From assembly GCA_020846975.1 (NCBI GenBank), contig JADLCX010000059.1, forward strand, positions 1 through 64,000: a stretch of 64,000 nucleotides of DNA, read 5' to 3'. Positions 33,653 through 42,032 of the stretch are shown here, one piece after another (positions within the stretch are counted from its first letter, which is position 1; each line of letters begins with the position of its first letter). The position numbers and the translations under genes were made by a program. The notes below the pieces were generated by a model. The model was not told where the DNA came from. It ran no database searches and saw only the letters and a list, made by a program, of their open reading frames with translations. Source of the stretch: Phycisphaerales bacterium. Lineage in GTDB: Bacteria; Planctomycetota; Phycisphaerae; Phycisphaerales; UBA1924.

Positions 33653-33716
33653 CGCTGGTCTGGTGTCGCTCGGGAAGCCGGGGCGCGCCCGGCGCGTGCG
33701 CGCACGCGCGAGCGGT

Positions 33717-35963
33717 TCACCCCTGAGCGTTCAACCGCACGTACCTCGCCAGCGACATCACCGGGAAGTAGTGCCGGTACATGTTGTACCGCAGGTAGAA
33801 CACCTTGGGGAAGCCGGTTCCCGTGAAATGGTGCTCGACCCACCCGCCCGCGCGGTCGTGAACGAAGTCCGTGGCGGCCAGTTCGTCCGCGCCGGGCGTG
33901 AACGTCTCGACGCCCGTGCAGCGCGAGGCCTCGAAAGGGGCCTTGTCGTCGCTCAACTGGTGGTCGCACAGCCAGGTCACCGCCCTCTCGACCGCCGCAT
34001 CGCCGATCGAGATCGATCCCTCGCCACTGCCGACGAAGTAGAGCAGGCACGCGAGCCCCCAGGCCGTCTGGCTCGCCGTGCTCGGCCCCTTGCCCATCAG
34101 CGAGCGATCCAGGTACGAGTTGGCGCTCTCGCCGAACCCGCCGTCGGAGTTCTGTACGCTCCGGACCCAGTCCAGCGCCCGGCGCATCGTCGGGTGCGAG
34201 CGCGGCACGCCGGCGTACGCCATCCCGCCCAGGGCCTGCCAGGTCCCGTAGATGTAGTTGCACCCCCAGCGTCCCCACCAGCACCCCTCCGGCTGCTGCG
34301 TACGCAGCAGGTAGTCCACGCCCCGCGTGATCGCCGGATGGTCGGGCGCCATCCCGCAGGTCACCAGCGACTCGATGACGCGCCCGGTGATGTCCGAGCA
34401 GCTCGGGTCCTGCATCGCGTTGTGGTCGGCGAACGGGATCGCCTCCATCCACGGTCGGTCGGTGGTCTTGTCGAACGCGGCCCAGCCGCCGTCGTCGTTC
34501 TGCATCGCCGTGATCCAGCGCGCCGCCCGGCGCGCCGTCTCCGCGCGCCCGGCCCGGAACATCGCCTTGGCCACCATCGCCGTGTCGTCCACATCCGGGT
34601 ACCAGTCGTTGTGGTACTCGAACGCCCACGCGCTGGCATCGACGCCCAGGCGGATGTCGCGGTCTTCCGGGCGCAGGTTGCGGACCCAGTCGCCCGTCGT
34701 GCATACCTGCCGCGCCTCCAGCCAGTCGCACACCCGCGCCACGCGGGCGTCGTTGCCGACATCCAGCCCCGCCTCGGTCGCGGCGTAGAGCGCGATCCCC
34801 GTGTCCCACACGGGGCTGAAGCAGGGCTGGCAGCGGACGTGGTCCAGCGCGGGATCGTCGTTGGGCTCGTCGATCAGGAAGTCGTTGAGGTCGCGCTCGG
34901 CCTTGACGATCAGCGGGTGCGATCTCGGATAGCCGAGCGCCTGGAACGCGATCTGAAGGTACACCATCGGCGGGAAGATCGCCCCGAGGCCCTCGGTGGT
35001 CTCGGACCGCACGCGATCGACGATCCACGCCTCCGCCGCGCGGACGCCGCGGCGGCGCCACGCGGGCAGCCCGTCGAGCGGGTGGTCGGGGTTGTCGCGG
35101 CGCTTCGGCGCGAGGGCCTTCATCGCGCGATCGCACGCCAGGAAGAAGTTCTTCCACGACACCGGCTCGTCGCGGTTCCACGGCTGGTTCAGCCGGGTCT
35201 TGAAGCCCGGGTCGATGAACAGTTCGTCGATGAGCATCGACTCGGGGAGCGTTCTCACCGGGCGCAGGGCCGAGCAGATCGCCAGCGGCAGGATCATCGT
35301 CCGCGTCCACGCGGCGACCTTGTCCATGTGGAACGGGAACCACCGCGGCAGGAGCGCGATCTCGGGCGGGATCGCCGGGCACGCATCCCACGACACCGCG
35401 CCCAGGCACGCCAGGTAGAACGTGCTGAACGTGTTGCACCTCTCCGCGCCGCCGAGTTCCAGGATCCGCGCCCGCGCCCGCGCCATGTGCGGCGCATCGA
35501 TCGGCTCGCCGAAGCACTTGAGCGCGAAGTAGGCCTTCACGCACGCCGAGATGTCCGGCGGCGAGCCGGGGTATTGGCCCCAGGTTCCGTCCTCTCGCTG
35601 CACCAGGCGCAGATGGTTGACCATCCGTTCCAGCGTCCGTCGGCCGACGCGACCGGTCGGGTTCTCGCGAGAGAACTCCCGCCCGGGCGCGACCCCCGGC
35701 GCGATCTCGTCGCGCTCCTGCCCGAGGATCAGTTTCATCAGCAGGTACTCGCTGGAAAGGATCGAGTCGCCTTCCAGTTCGGCGCACCAGTGCAGCCCGT
35801 GCGGAGCGCCCGCGGGCGCGCGGTCCTCGCGCAGTTTCCCCATCAGGGATTCCAGCGCATCGCTCAGGGTCTGCGAAGCGCGGGCCGGCAGATCGGCCGC
35901 GCGAGCGAGCTGGGCGCTTCCGACCATCCGCGAGCCAGAACGATGTGTTTCAATCACGGACAT
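33717..35963 (-). CDS. shc: Squalene-hopene cyclase
   Basis: Membrane-associated triterpene cyclase that converts squalene to hopene/hopanol, the hopanoid core. The catalytic motif DVDDTA is at about residues 457-462 (WYPDVDDTAMVAKAMF). Several QW-type repeats are visible (QNDDGGWAAFD, QPEGCWWGRWG, QNSDGGFGES). The C-terminus has GTGFPKVFYLRYNMYRHYFP, as in the family. With the ATG at 35963 the protein has 748 residues, about 100 longer than many bacterial enzymes, mainly at the N-terminal side. In-frame codons run back to 36029 but start at an Arg/Pro-rich stretch. No other hopanoid genes are adjacent. Confidence 0.95.
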   Translation of the reverse strand: MSVIETHRSGSRMVGSAQLARAADLPARASQTLSDALESLMGKLREDRAPAGAPHGLHWCAELEGDSILSSEYLLMKLILGQERDEIAPGVAPGREFSRENPTGRVGRRTLERMVNHLRLVQREDGTWGQYPGSPPDISACVKAYFALKCFGEPIDAPHMARARARILELGGAERCNTFSTFYLACLGAVSWDACPAIPPEIALLPRWFPFHMDKVAAWTRTMILPLAICSALRPVRTLPESMLIDELFIDPGFKTRLNQPWNRDEPVSWKNFFLACDRAMKALAPKRRDNPDHPLDGLPAWRRRGVRAAEAWIVDRVRSETTEGLGAIFPPMVYLQIAFQALGYPRSHPLIVKAERDLNDFLIDEPNDDPALDHVRCQPCFSPVWDTGIALYAATEAGLDVGNDARVARVCDWLEARQVCTTGDWVRNLRPEDRDIRLGVDASAWAFEYHNDWYPDVDDTAMVAKAMFRAGRAETARRAARWITAMQNDDGGWAAFDKTTDRPWMEAIPFADHNAMQDPSCSDITGRVIESLVTCGMAPDHPAITRGVDYLLRTQQPEGCWWGRWGCNYIYGTWQALGGMAYAGVPRSHPTMRRALDWVRSVQNSDGGFGESANSYLDRSLMGKGPSTASQTAWGLACLLYFVGSGEGSISIGDAAVERAVTWLCDHQLSDDKAPFEASRCTGVETFTPGADELAATDFVHDRAGGWVEHHFTGTGFPKVFYLRYNMYRHYFPVMSLARYVRLNAQG

Positions 35964-36188
35964 AGACCGCCATTGTTGGCGCGCCCACGCCGGAAACCCC
36001 GCGCTCGGCGAGCATTCGGGAGGCCGCACGCGGGAGTATCAGCGGACAGCGGACAAGCCGGAGAAAGGCCGAAGGCGGAGTTGAACCATCCCGGGTTTCC
36101 CGATCGCCTTCGTCGCCGATCCCTCCGATGTTTGCCGACGCCTCCGCGTACCGATTCTCACCCCGTCGTCCCGGTATCCCGCCGCGCC

Positions 36189-37025
36189 TCACGCCGTCGT
36201 GCGTTTGCCCATCAGCCAGCCCAGCAGCGTGCACAGCACGACCACACCCGCGAAGATCCCCACCCACATCATGAAGTTGCTCGCGACCAGGTCTGCGATC
36301 ACGTTCTTGCCGCTCTCGGTCAGGCCGATCACCGTCGCGATGAGCGAGAACCCGCACAGGATCGCCGCCGCCAGCGCGGCCCCGCCGGCCAGCCCCGAGC
36401 CCGCGCCGTCGTAAGGCTCGGCCGCGACCATGCCCACCATCGCCCCCGCGCCCGCGCCGGCCGCGGCGGAGACGTCCGAGGCCGCGCTGGTCGGCTCGAA
36501 CAGCCCCGAGCTCCCCTGCGTGTCGCCGGTCCCGCCCTCTTCATCGCCCTTGTAGACATCCTCGAGGAGGTCCGCGCCGAGCGAGGTGTCGTCGCCCTCG
36601 CGCGTCAGGTCGAGCAGCCCCGACCCCGAGCCGACCGACTCCAGTGAGAGTTCGGGCGCGGTCGCCGCGTTGGTGATGCGAGTCACGGCGTTGGCATCGC
36701 CCTCTTCGGTGCTCTCGGTGTCGAAGATCGAGATCCCCGACTTCTCCTTGCTGCCGGCATCGTCCAACGCGATCTCGCCCGACCCGCCGCCCGACGAATC
36801 CTCCAGGGAGAGCGTCAGCCCCGACCCGCCCTTGCTGTCGGCCAGGGGAATCCCGCCGACGCTGTCGTGGCCCGCCAGCAGATCGACCTGCTCGCGCTTG
36901 AACATCAGCCGGTCGCGGTCGCGGAACTCCTGCAACTGACCCGAACTGACCAGTTCGCGGACATCGTCCTGCGACTTGCCGAGCTTCTCGGCGGCCTCTT
37001 CCAGGGAGTAGAACATCTTGGCCAT
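36189..37025 (-). CDS. HTH-domain protein with acidic linker and two TM helices
   Basis: 278 residues. Residues 5-50 form an excisionase/MerR-like helix-turn-helix (MFYSLEEAAEKLGKSQDDVR ... LQEFRDRDRLMFKREQVD). A long Ser/Gly/Asp-rich linker follows (about 55-170), then two hydrophobic helices near residues 205-235 (AALAAAILCGFSLIATVIGL) and 248-273 (FMMWVGIFAGVVVLCTLLGW). This architecture recurs in planctomycetes, but its role is unknown. A membrane-tethered DNA-binding or protein-scaffolding role is only inference. It follows the cyclase gene region on the same strand with a 225-bp gap. Confidence 0.75.
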   Translation of the reverse strand: MAKMFYSLEEAAEKLGKSQDDVRELVSSGQLQEFRDRDRLMFKREQVDLLAGHDSVGGIPLADSKGGSGLTLSLEDSSGGGSGEIALDDAGSKEKSGISIFDTESTEEGDANAVTRITNAATAPELSLESVGSGSGLLDLTREGDDTSLGADLLEDVYKGDEEGGTGDTQGSSGLFEPTSAASDVSAAAGAGAGAMVGMVAAEPYDGAGSGLAGGAALAAAILCGFSLIATVIGLTESGKNVIADLVASNFMMWVGIFAGVVVLCTLLGWLMGKRTTA

Positions 37026-37221
37026 GGCGGGAGTCTCCGGTCAGAGTTTGTGGAAGGCACGCCGTGCCATCGTGCAGGGGTGCGGGGTGGGTCGAGTCAG
37101 GACCGACAGGGTAACGGACCCCGCTCGGGGGATCAAATGGCTATTCGCTTGAGATTGACCCGCGGTTGTCGTGACGCTTGGCGCGCCCCGCCTACTCTCC
37201 CGAACAAAGGGAGCACATCCG

Positions 37222-38088
37222 ATGAGTGTTGTCGGCCGAGTCCATCGCGCCCCCAAAGCTCTATTTGAGTCGCGTTCCGGTTCGGGCGAGATCATCGTCG
37301 GGGACGCCGCGGCGGAACTCCCACGACTCGCGGCGGGAACCTTCCGATGTTGCGTGACCAGCCCGCCCTACTGGGGCTTGCGCGATTACGGGTACGACGA
37401 GCAGATCGGCGCTGAGGAAGAGTTGAGCGCGTATATCGCGCGGCTTGTGCGCGTGTTTCGAGAGGTCCGACGCGCTCTGGCTGAAGACGGAACGCTGTGG
37501 CTCAACATCGGAGATTCTTATACAAGCGGCAACCGACGCTGGCGTGCGACCGACAAGAAGAACCCGGCCAGGGCGATGAACTACCGTCCGCCGACGCCCG
37601 ACGGGCTCAAGCCCAAGGACCTGATCGGCGTGCCGTGGCGGCTCGCGCTCGCGCTTCAGTCCGACGGTTGGTACCTGCGTTCCGATATCGTCTGGTACAA
37701 GCCCAACTGCCAGCCGGAATCCGTCAAGGACCGACCTACCCGCTCGCACGAGTATGTCTTCCTCTTTTCCAAAAACGAGGACTACCACTACGACCATCAG
37801 GCCATCCGTGAGCTCACCGATGATGGGCGCGGTCTGCGGAACCGGCGTTCGGTTTGGCCGATCAACACCGAGCCATTCCCAGAGGCACACTTTGCCACGT
37901 TCCCGCGAGCGCTCGTCGAGCCGTGTATTCTCGGCGGGTCGCAGACCGGGGACCGCGTGCTCGATCCGTTCTTCGGCTCCGGCACGGTCGGGGTCGTCTG
38001 TCAGCGAACCATGCGCGGTTTCTGTGGGATCGAGTTGAAGTCCGAGTACGCCGAGATCGCGCGACGGCGGCTTGGGTGGCGGGATTGA
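37222..38088 (+). CDS. Type II DNA methyltransferase, predicted N4-cytosine
   Basis: 288 residues from the ATG at 37222, preceded by GGGAG. The catalytic motif IV is TSPPYWGLRDYG and precedes the SAM-binding motif I (DPFFGSGTVG) near the C-terminus, the beta-class order. SPPY is the form usual for N4-cytosine (m4C) enzymes. The target-recognition region lies between (NPARAMNYRPPTPDGLKPKD). The stop is 2 bases before the start of a cognate endonuclease gene. The enzyme should protect host DNA from that nuclease; given the partner, C(m4C)CGGG-type methylation is predicted. Codon use is less GC-biased than in the neighbours, in keeping with a mobile R-M system. Confidence 0.9.
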   Translation: MSVVGRVHRAPKALFESRSGSGEIIVGDAAAELPRLAAGTFRCCVTSPPYWGLRDYGYDEQIGAEEELSAYIARLVRVFREVRRALAEDGTLWLNIGDSYTSGNRRWRATDKKNPARAMNYRPPTPDGLKPKDLIGVPWRLALALQSDGWYLRSDIVWYKPNCQPESVKDRPTRSHEYVFLFSKNEDYHYDHQAIRELTDDGRGLRNRRSVWPINTEPFPEAHFATFPRALVEPCILGGSQTGDRVLDPFFGSGTVGVVCQRTMRGFCGIELKSEYAEIARRRLGWRD

Positions 38089-38090
38089 GC

Positions 38091-39050
38091 ATGTCGAGGC
38101 CCAGGCCCGCCGAAAACCCGCTTGTTCCGGATCTTCAGATTGACTTCGCTTCCCGCCTTCGGGCGGCGCGGACGAGCGTTCTGAGGGAAGCGCTTGCGGT
38201 CGCCGCTGGTGCTGCGGAACTCCCGTGCCTGAACCAGCAACTCGACGAGTACGCGGATGAACGAGTGCTGAGCGAACTCGCAAAGTCCGGGATGCGCGGC
38301 GAACTCCTCTTCGCCACGCCGCTTCTTCTCGAACTCAAGCCCTCGCTCTTGGGCTACTACCGGCTCTTGCTGGGGTTTTCTCAGAAAGAGTTCTACAAGG
38401 GCTGGCTGAGCCCGTTCAAGTCGATGGAAGAGCGCGACCGCATCACTGATCGGAACAAATCCCAGGTTCCTCGTCTGTGCGCGGCCATCAACTCCGCCGC
38501 CGCGCTCCTGCACGCGGGTGTGCCCGCGTTCACGCAGGAACTCGCGCACGAACTCCAGTTGCTCACACTGGGTCCTCAGTTTCGTGGGGGAAAGAACAAC
38601 CGAATAGGGCAGGGCGCTTCCGGCGAGGTCCTGAGCGTCATTCGGTCGATAGCCGGAAAGGCCGTCGTGTCGGCGACCGCACGCAGTCTGATTCTGCGCA
38701 ACAAGGCGGGCCGCAGCGTCATTGTGGAGTTTGCCAACGACCCCGACATTGCCGTGGTTGAGCAGCTTCCGAGCTCGACGCGCCTGATTCTGTCCATCGA
38801 GATCAAGGGCGGCGCGGACGCATCCAACGTTCACAACCGTATCGGCGAGGCCGAGAAGAGCCACCAGAAAGCCAAGGCGCGCGGCTTCGTCGAGTGCTGG
38901 ACAATCGTTCGGGCCGCTGTGGACCAGACGCAGGCGGCGGCGGAATCGCCCTCGACGACTCGGTTTTTCACGCTCTCGGGAATCGTGACCCCAAGATCGA
39001 AGGAACGATCGAGCTTCCGCGACGAGTTTTCGGCTCGCGTCGGCATCTGA
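38091..39050 (+). CDS. Type II restriction endonuclease, XcyI/Cfr9I-like
   Basis: 319 residues. The segment GELLFATPLLLELKPSLLGY plus RLLLGFSQKEFYKGWLSP matches what I remember of the XcyI restriction-enzyme family (CCCGGG cutters). Candidate catalytic acidic/Lys residues lie in IVEFANDPDIAVVEQL and SIEIKGG (a D...ExK nuclease pattern). The gene starts 2 bases after the methyltransferase stop, so translation is probably coupled and methylase is made first. No controller protein is seen. Family assignment is from memory and motif reading; specificity is inference. Confidence 0.8.
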   Translation: MSRPRPAENPLVPDLQIDFASRLRAARTSVLREALAVAAGAAELPCLNQQLDEYADERVLSELAKSGMRGELLFATPLLLELKPSLLGYYRLLLGFSQKEFYKGWLSPFKSMEERDRITDRNKSQVPRLCAAINSAAALLHAGVPAFTQELAHELQLLTLGPQFRGGKNNRIGQGASGEVLSVIRSIAGKAVVSATARSLILRNKAGRSVIVEFANDPDIAVVEQLPSSTRLILSIEIKGGADASNVHNRIGEAEKSHQKAKARGFVECWTIVRAAVDQTQAAAESPSTTRFFTLSGIVTPRSKERSSFRDEFSARVGI

Positions 39051-39054
39051 CTCT

Positions 39055-39849
39055 TCATGCCCGCTTCACACCCCACCGAATCCCCACCGTCCCACGCGCC
39101 GGAAACACCGCCACCTCGCTCCCCACCGCCAGCGTCACGTTGACGGGTGCCACCCCCGACAAGAACCCCCAATCCGGCCCGTACACCGCCGCGAAGTCGA
39201 ACCCCACCTCGTAGTCCTCGACCGGGTACACGCCCCACGTGGGGTGGATCACCTCGTACGCCAGCCCCCGCGCCGCGCGTTTTCCGCGCGCAGGCCTCAT
39301 CCCGAAGCCCAGCGCGTGCTCCTTGAACCAGTGCTCCACGCTCCCAGGCCCCGGACGCGAGACCGGCTTGCGACCCCGCGCACGCATGAACTGAGACTGT
39401 CCCGGCGGCCAGTCCAGCCGGTACTCCGCGCTCACGCGGCTGGCATCCTGAGCGATCGACGCCTGCACCGGCGCGGCCACGTACGGCTCGTTGTAGAACT
39501 TCTTCGCCGCCCACGCGATCATCCTCTGCGGCACGAACTCGCGGATGAACACCACGCCCCGCTGCCTCGACCCGGTCGTCCGCACGTAGAACCGCAGGTT
39601 GATCTCGGCGAAGTTCGTGTGCCCCGGCCACGCCACGCCCCACACCCGGCACTGCTGAAACTCGAACCCCACCAGCGACACGAACGCGCTGGGCTTCTTC
39701 GCGCCCGGCACCAGGTCGTCGCGCGTGTCGGGCTCGAGCGTGTCCCCCTCCGGGCCCACGGGCATGTACGGCGCGAGCATCGCCGGCGGCACCGCGTACG
39801 ACGCGATCACCAGGTTCGCCCAGCGTGCTGTGAGAAACGGCCGCGGCAT
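39055..39849 (-). CDS. DUF2071 (YqjF-like) protein
   Basis: 264 residues from the ATG at 39849. The start PFLTARWANLVIASYAVPPA followed by LAPYMPVG, the VSLVGFEFQQCRVWGVAWPG segment, and NFAEINLRFYVR are typical of the YqjF/DUF2071 family. Its acetoacetate-decarboxylase-like fold has no firmly known reaction. The middle contains HWFKEHALGFG and the end VTLAVGSEVAVFP. It is convergent with the restriction gene, whose stop is only 4 bases away, so the R-M pair was inserted, or fixed, tightly against it. Confidence 0.88.
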   Translation of the reverse strand: MPRPFLTARWANLVIASYAVPPAMLAPYMPVGPEGDTLEPDTRDDLVPGAKKPSAFVSLVGFEFQQCRVWGVAWPGHTNFAEINLRFYVRTTGSRQRGVVFIREFVPQRMIAWAAKKFYNEPYVAAPVQASIAQDASRVSAEYRLDWPPGQSQFMRARGRKPVSRPGPGSVEHWFKEHALGFGMRPARGKRAARGLAYEVIHPTWGVYPVEDYEVGFDFAAVYGPDWGFLSGVAPVNVTLAVGSEVAVFPARGTVGIRWGVKRA

Positions 39850-40550
39850 GGGACGCCAGCATAGCACGCGGCATCGACATCCTTGCCGATGTCTTCATCC
39901 GGGCGACGGCCTCCCGCCACTTGCCCGCGGAGTCCATGTGAGTCATGGCCATTGACCCGGGCAAACGCGGCGGCAACCCCCGCCCGGGCGACGGTGTCAT
40001 CGATGGCCTCCGCATCAGCCGCTCGCGACAAGCCCCGCCCTTCACTCTCCGCCGCGCACCCATGCCCGGCAGCAAGGCCCGCGCATCTACGACGCGAGTC
40101 GCCGCCGGGCAGCGTCGCGCCCGTCTCGCCCACACCCATCCTGCCTGTTCTCGTTCACATCTCATGAACACACGAGTAGGCGGGTGTTGCTTGCACATGA
40201 CATCGTGTGTAAGTTGCATCCACAGTTCTTATACGCTGGATTCTTAACACGAGAACACGGGTGCACACTTATCTCAGATCACCGTGCCGAGGCCCGCCGT
40301 CGGTGTCCGCGAGGTTCACCGGCCTCGTACTTTCGAGTCGGCAACCGGGCTGCCGCTGAACCTCGTTCGTGAGATTCGCCTCCCGCCGATCCGCCATCGC
40401 CGACGCCGCGTCGGCGTCCGGGCGGTGTTCTTGGCCGCGGTTCGTGAAGCCCGTGTTCTCCCGGCTCGACTGTCCGGTGGCCGTGCGCGATGGGTGCGCG
40501 CGTACGCCGCTCTGCAATCCCGCACTCATCACCCCAACTCAGGAGTTCCG
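39850..40550. other. Gene-free stretch with one palindromic repeat and an AT-richer pocket
   Basis: About 700 bp without a convincing gene. At 39870-39893 there is a single degenerate copy of the CATCG/GCCGATG palindrome. Around 40150-40270 base composition turns AT-richer and CACACGA/TCGTGTG inverted repeats appear (about 40171 and 40204), the likeliest place for a promoter of the downstream gene. In-frame codons upstream of 40551 are Arg/Pro-rich and look non-coding. Confidence 0.5.
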
Positions 40551-41438
40551 ATGACTCGTTCAATCCTGCTCTCATCCCTCGTCGGCATCGCCGCGCTGGC
40601 CTCGCCATCTCTGGCCCAGGACTCACCGCCAACACTGCTCGACCGTCTCGCCGCCAACGGCGTGACGTTCTCGGGAACGAGCCTGGACTCCGATGCCGTC
40701 ATCGACATCGGCGACAGCCAGGACCTGTACCTCTACACCGATGGCGCCCTCGAAGTCCGCGATCGCGAGAGCGATGACCTGCTCCTCTCCGGCATCGCCA
40801 CGTATCAGCGTGTCAACAAAGACTCGATTACCCTTCTGCTGACCAACGGCACCCACAACTTCAGGGTCCTCGTCGAAGCATCCTCGCTCACCCACACCGG
40901 CGTCGTCATCGACGGCACCGTCACATCCAACGGCAGGACCCACCTCTTCGCCCCCCTCTGGGTCGAAGACACCGCCGACAACGCCGAGCTTCTCGCGCAG
41001 GTCCAGCCCGTGCCGATCCCCATCCCGCAAGACCCACCCATGCGCGGCAAGTACGCCTGCATCTGCGGCTGGACCAACCCCGACGGCACCACCGGCTACC
41101 GCATCGGCTGCGCCAAGCAGGATTGCAACATCCAGACCACCTGCACCAGCGATGGCAAGGCGCCCTCCTCCACCACGCCCACCGACCCGTCAACCACCAA
41201 CAGCAGTTCTTCGAGCAGCAACTCCACCGGCGCCAACTCCGGCACCGGCGGTACGCAGGCGGCCGCGCTGGCCGCGGCCAACATCACCGGCCGCTGCATG
41301 TGGGTCGATTCTTCTGATCCCAACGGCGCCGCAACTCCCGCCATCATGATCGGCGTGCTCTCCTCTTCCACCCTCGCCGGCTTTGCCGGGCTTGCCTTGC
41401 TCCGCCGCCGCCGAGTCTCCAGCAAGCCCAACGCGTGA
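40551..41438 (+). CDS. Secreted protein with C-terminal membrane/sorting anchor
   Basis: 295 residues. The ATG at 40551 follows AGGAG. Signal peptide MTRSILLSSLVGIAALASPS with LAQ cleavage. The N-terminal 150 residues are beta-rich (DLYLYTDGALEVRDRESDD, HNFRVLVEASSLTHTG). A Cys-containing part follows (KYACICGWTNPDG ... GCAKQDCNIQTTC), then a Ser/Thr/Gly stalk. The C-terminus is TPAIMIGVLSSSTLAGFAG plus LALLRRRR and a short tail, the tripartite layout of PEP-CTERM-type sorting signals (motif, hydrophobic helix, Arg cluster), although no PEP box is visible. It overlaps the next gene by 4 bases, so the two are translationally coupled. Confidence 0.75.
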   Translation: MTRSILLSSLVGIAALASPSLAQDSPPTLLDRLAANGVTFSGTSLDSDAVIDIGDSQDLYLYTDGALEVRDRESDDLLLSGIATYQRVNKDSITLLLTNGTHNFRVLVEASSLTHTGVVIDGTVTSNGRTHLFAPLWVEDTADNAELLAQVQPVPIPIPQDPPMRGKYACICGWTNPDGTTGYRIGCAKQDCNIQTTCTSDGKAPSSTTPTDPSTTNSSSSSSNSTGANSGTGGTQAAALAAANITGRCMWVDSSDPNGAATPAIMIGVLSSSTLAGFAGLALLRRRRVSSKPNA

Positions 41439-41950
41439 AGCGGCCCCGCCCCATCGCCTTCCCCGTGGCCATCGCGGCGGCCTATGCCGCCCTCTATTTG
41501 GCGTGGTCCTCGGGATCTCTCCGCCGCCTGACCGCGGATGCCTATTTCGCGGTGCTGTGCGTCCTCGGTCCCAGCCGCCCCCAGCGGCTGGGACCTTTGC
41601 GGTACGCCCTGGATGACCACCGCTACGTCATCATCGATACCTGCACGCCGTGGTTCATCTGCCTGGCCGGTTTCGCCCTCCTTGCCCTGGCACGCGTCTC
41701 ACCCGTGCGCTATCTCGCCGCGTGCGCGATCTTCTTCGGCGCCGCCCTGGCCGCGATGTGCCTCAACAACGCCGTGTCCATGTGGATTCGCCCCCTCGTC
41801 GGCTGGCACCTTGCCCACCGCCCCGGCCTCACCTCCATCTACATCATCGCGTACCTCGCTTGCCTTCTCTACATCCTCCGCACGCGCCACGCCCGCTCTT
41901 GCATCTCCCCGCAACCGCATGAACGCGCGGCGCTGCCCGGCTCGGCGTGA
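41435..41950 (+). CDS. Membrane protein, exosortase-like candidate
   Basis: 171 residues starting at GTG 41435, overlapping the upstream stop. Four hydrophobic helices. The segment IIDTCTPWFICLAGFALLAL contains Cys70. It is followed about 40 residues on by CLNNAVSMWIRPLVGWH with Arg119 and His125/His128. Exosortases and archaeosortases use a membrane-embedded Cys, then an N..R helix, then His or Arg. Here the Cys and N..R spacing is roughly right, but the His is nearer than usual and the protein is short. Coupling to a gene with a CTERM-like anchor supports a dedicated-sorting role. Otherwise it is an unknown membrane protein. Confidence 0.45.
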   Translation: MKRPRPIAFPVAIAAAYAALYLAWSSGSLRRLTADAYFAVLCVLGPSRPQRLGPLRYALDDHRYVIIDTCTPWFICLAGFALLALARVSPVRYLAACAIFFGAALAAMCLNNAVSMWIRPLVGWHLAHRPGLTSIYIIAYLACLLYILRTRHARSCISPQPHERAALPGSA

Positions 41951-42032
41951 TGATCGAGTCCGCCGGCACATCCTTCTTGCTCTACACTCGATCTTCCAGC
42001 GCCGGTCTGTCGGTCATCCCTTCGCCGTAAGC

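Noticed and set aside
33663..36647. 994-codon plus-strand frame opposite the squalene-hopene cyclase
   Set aside because: It crosses two real minus-strand genes, is Arg/Val/His-rich and has no recognisable domain.
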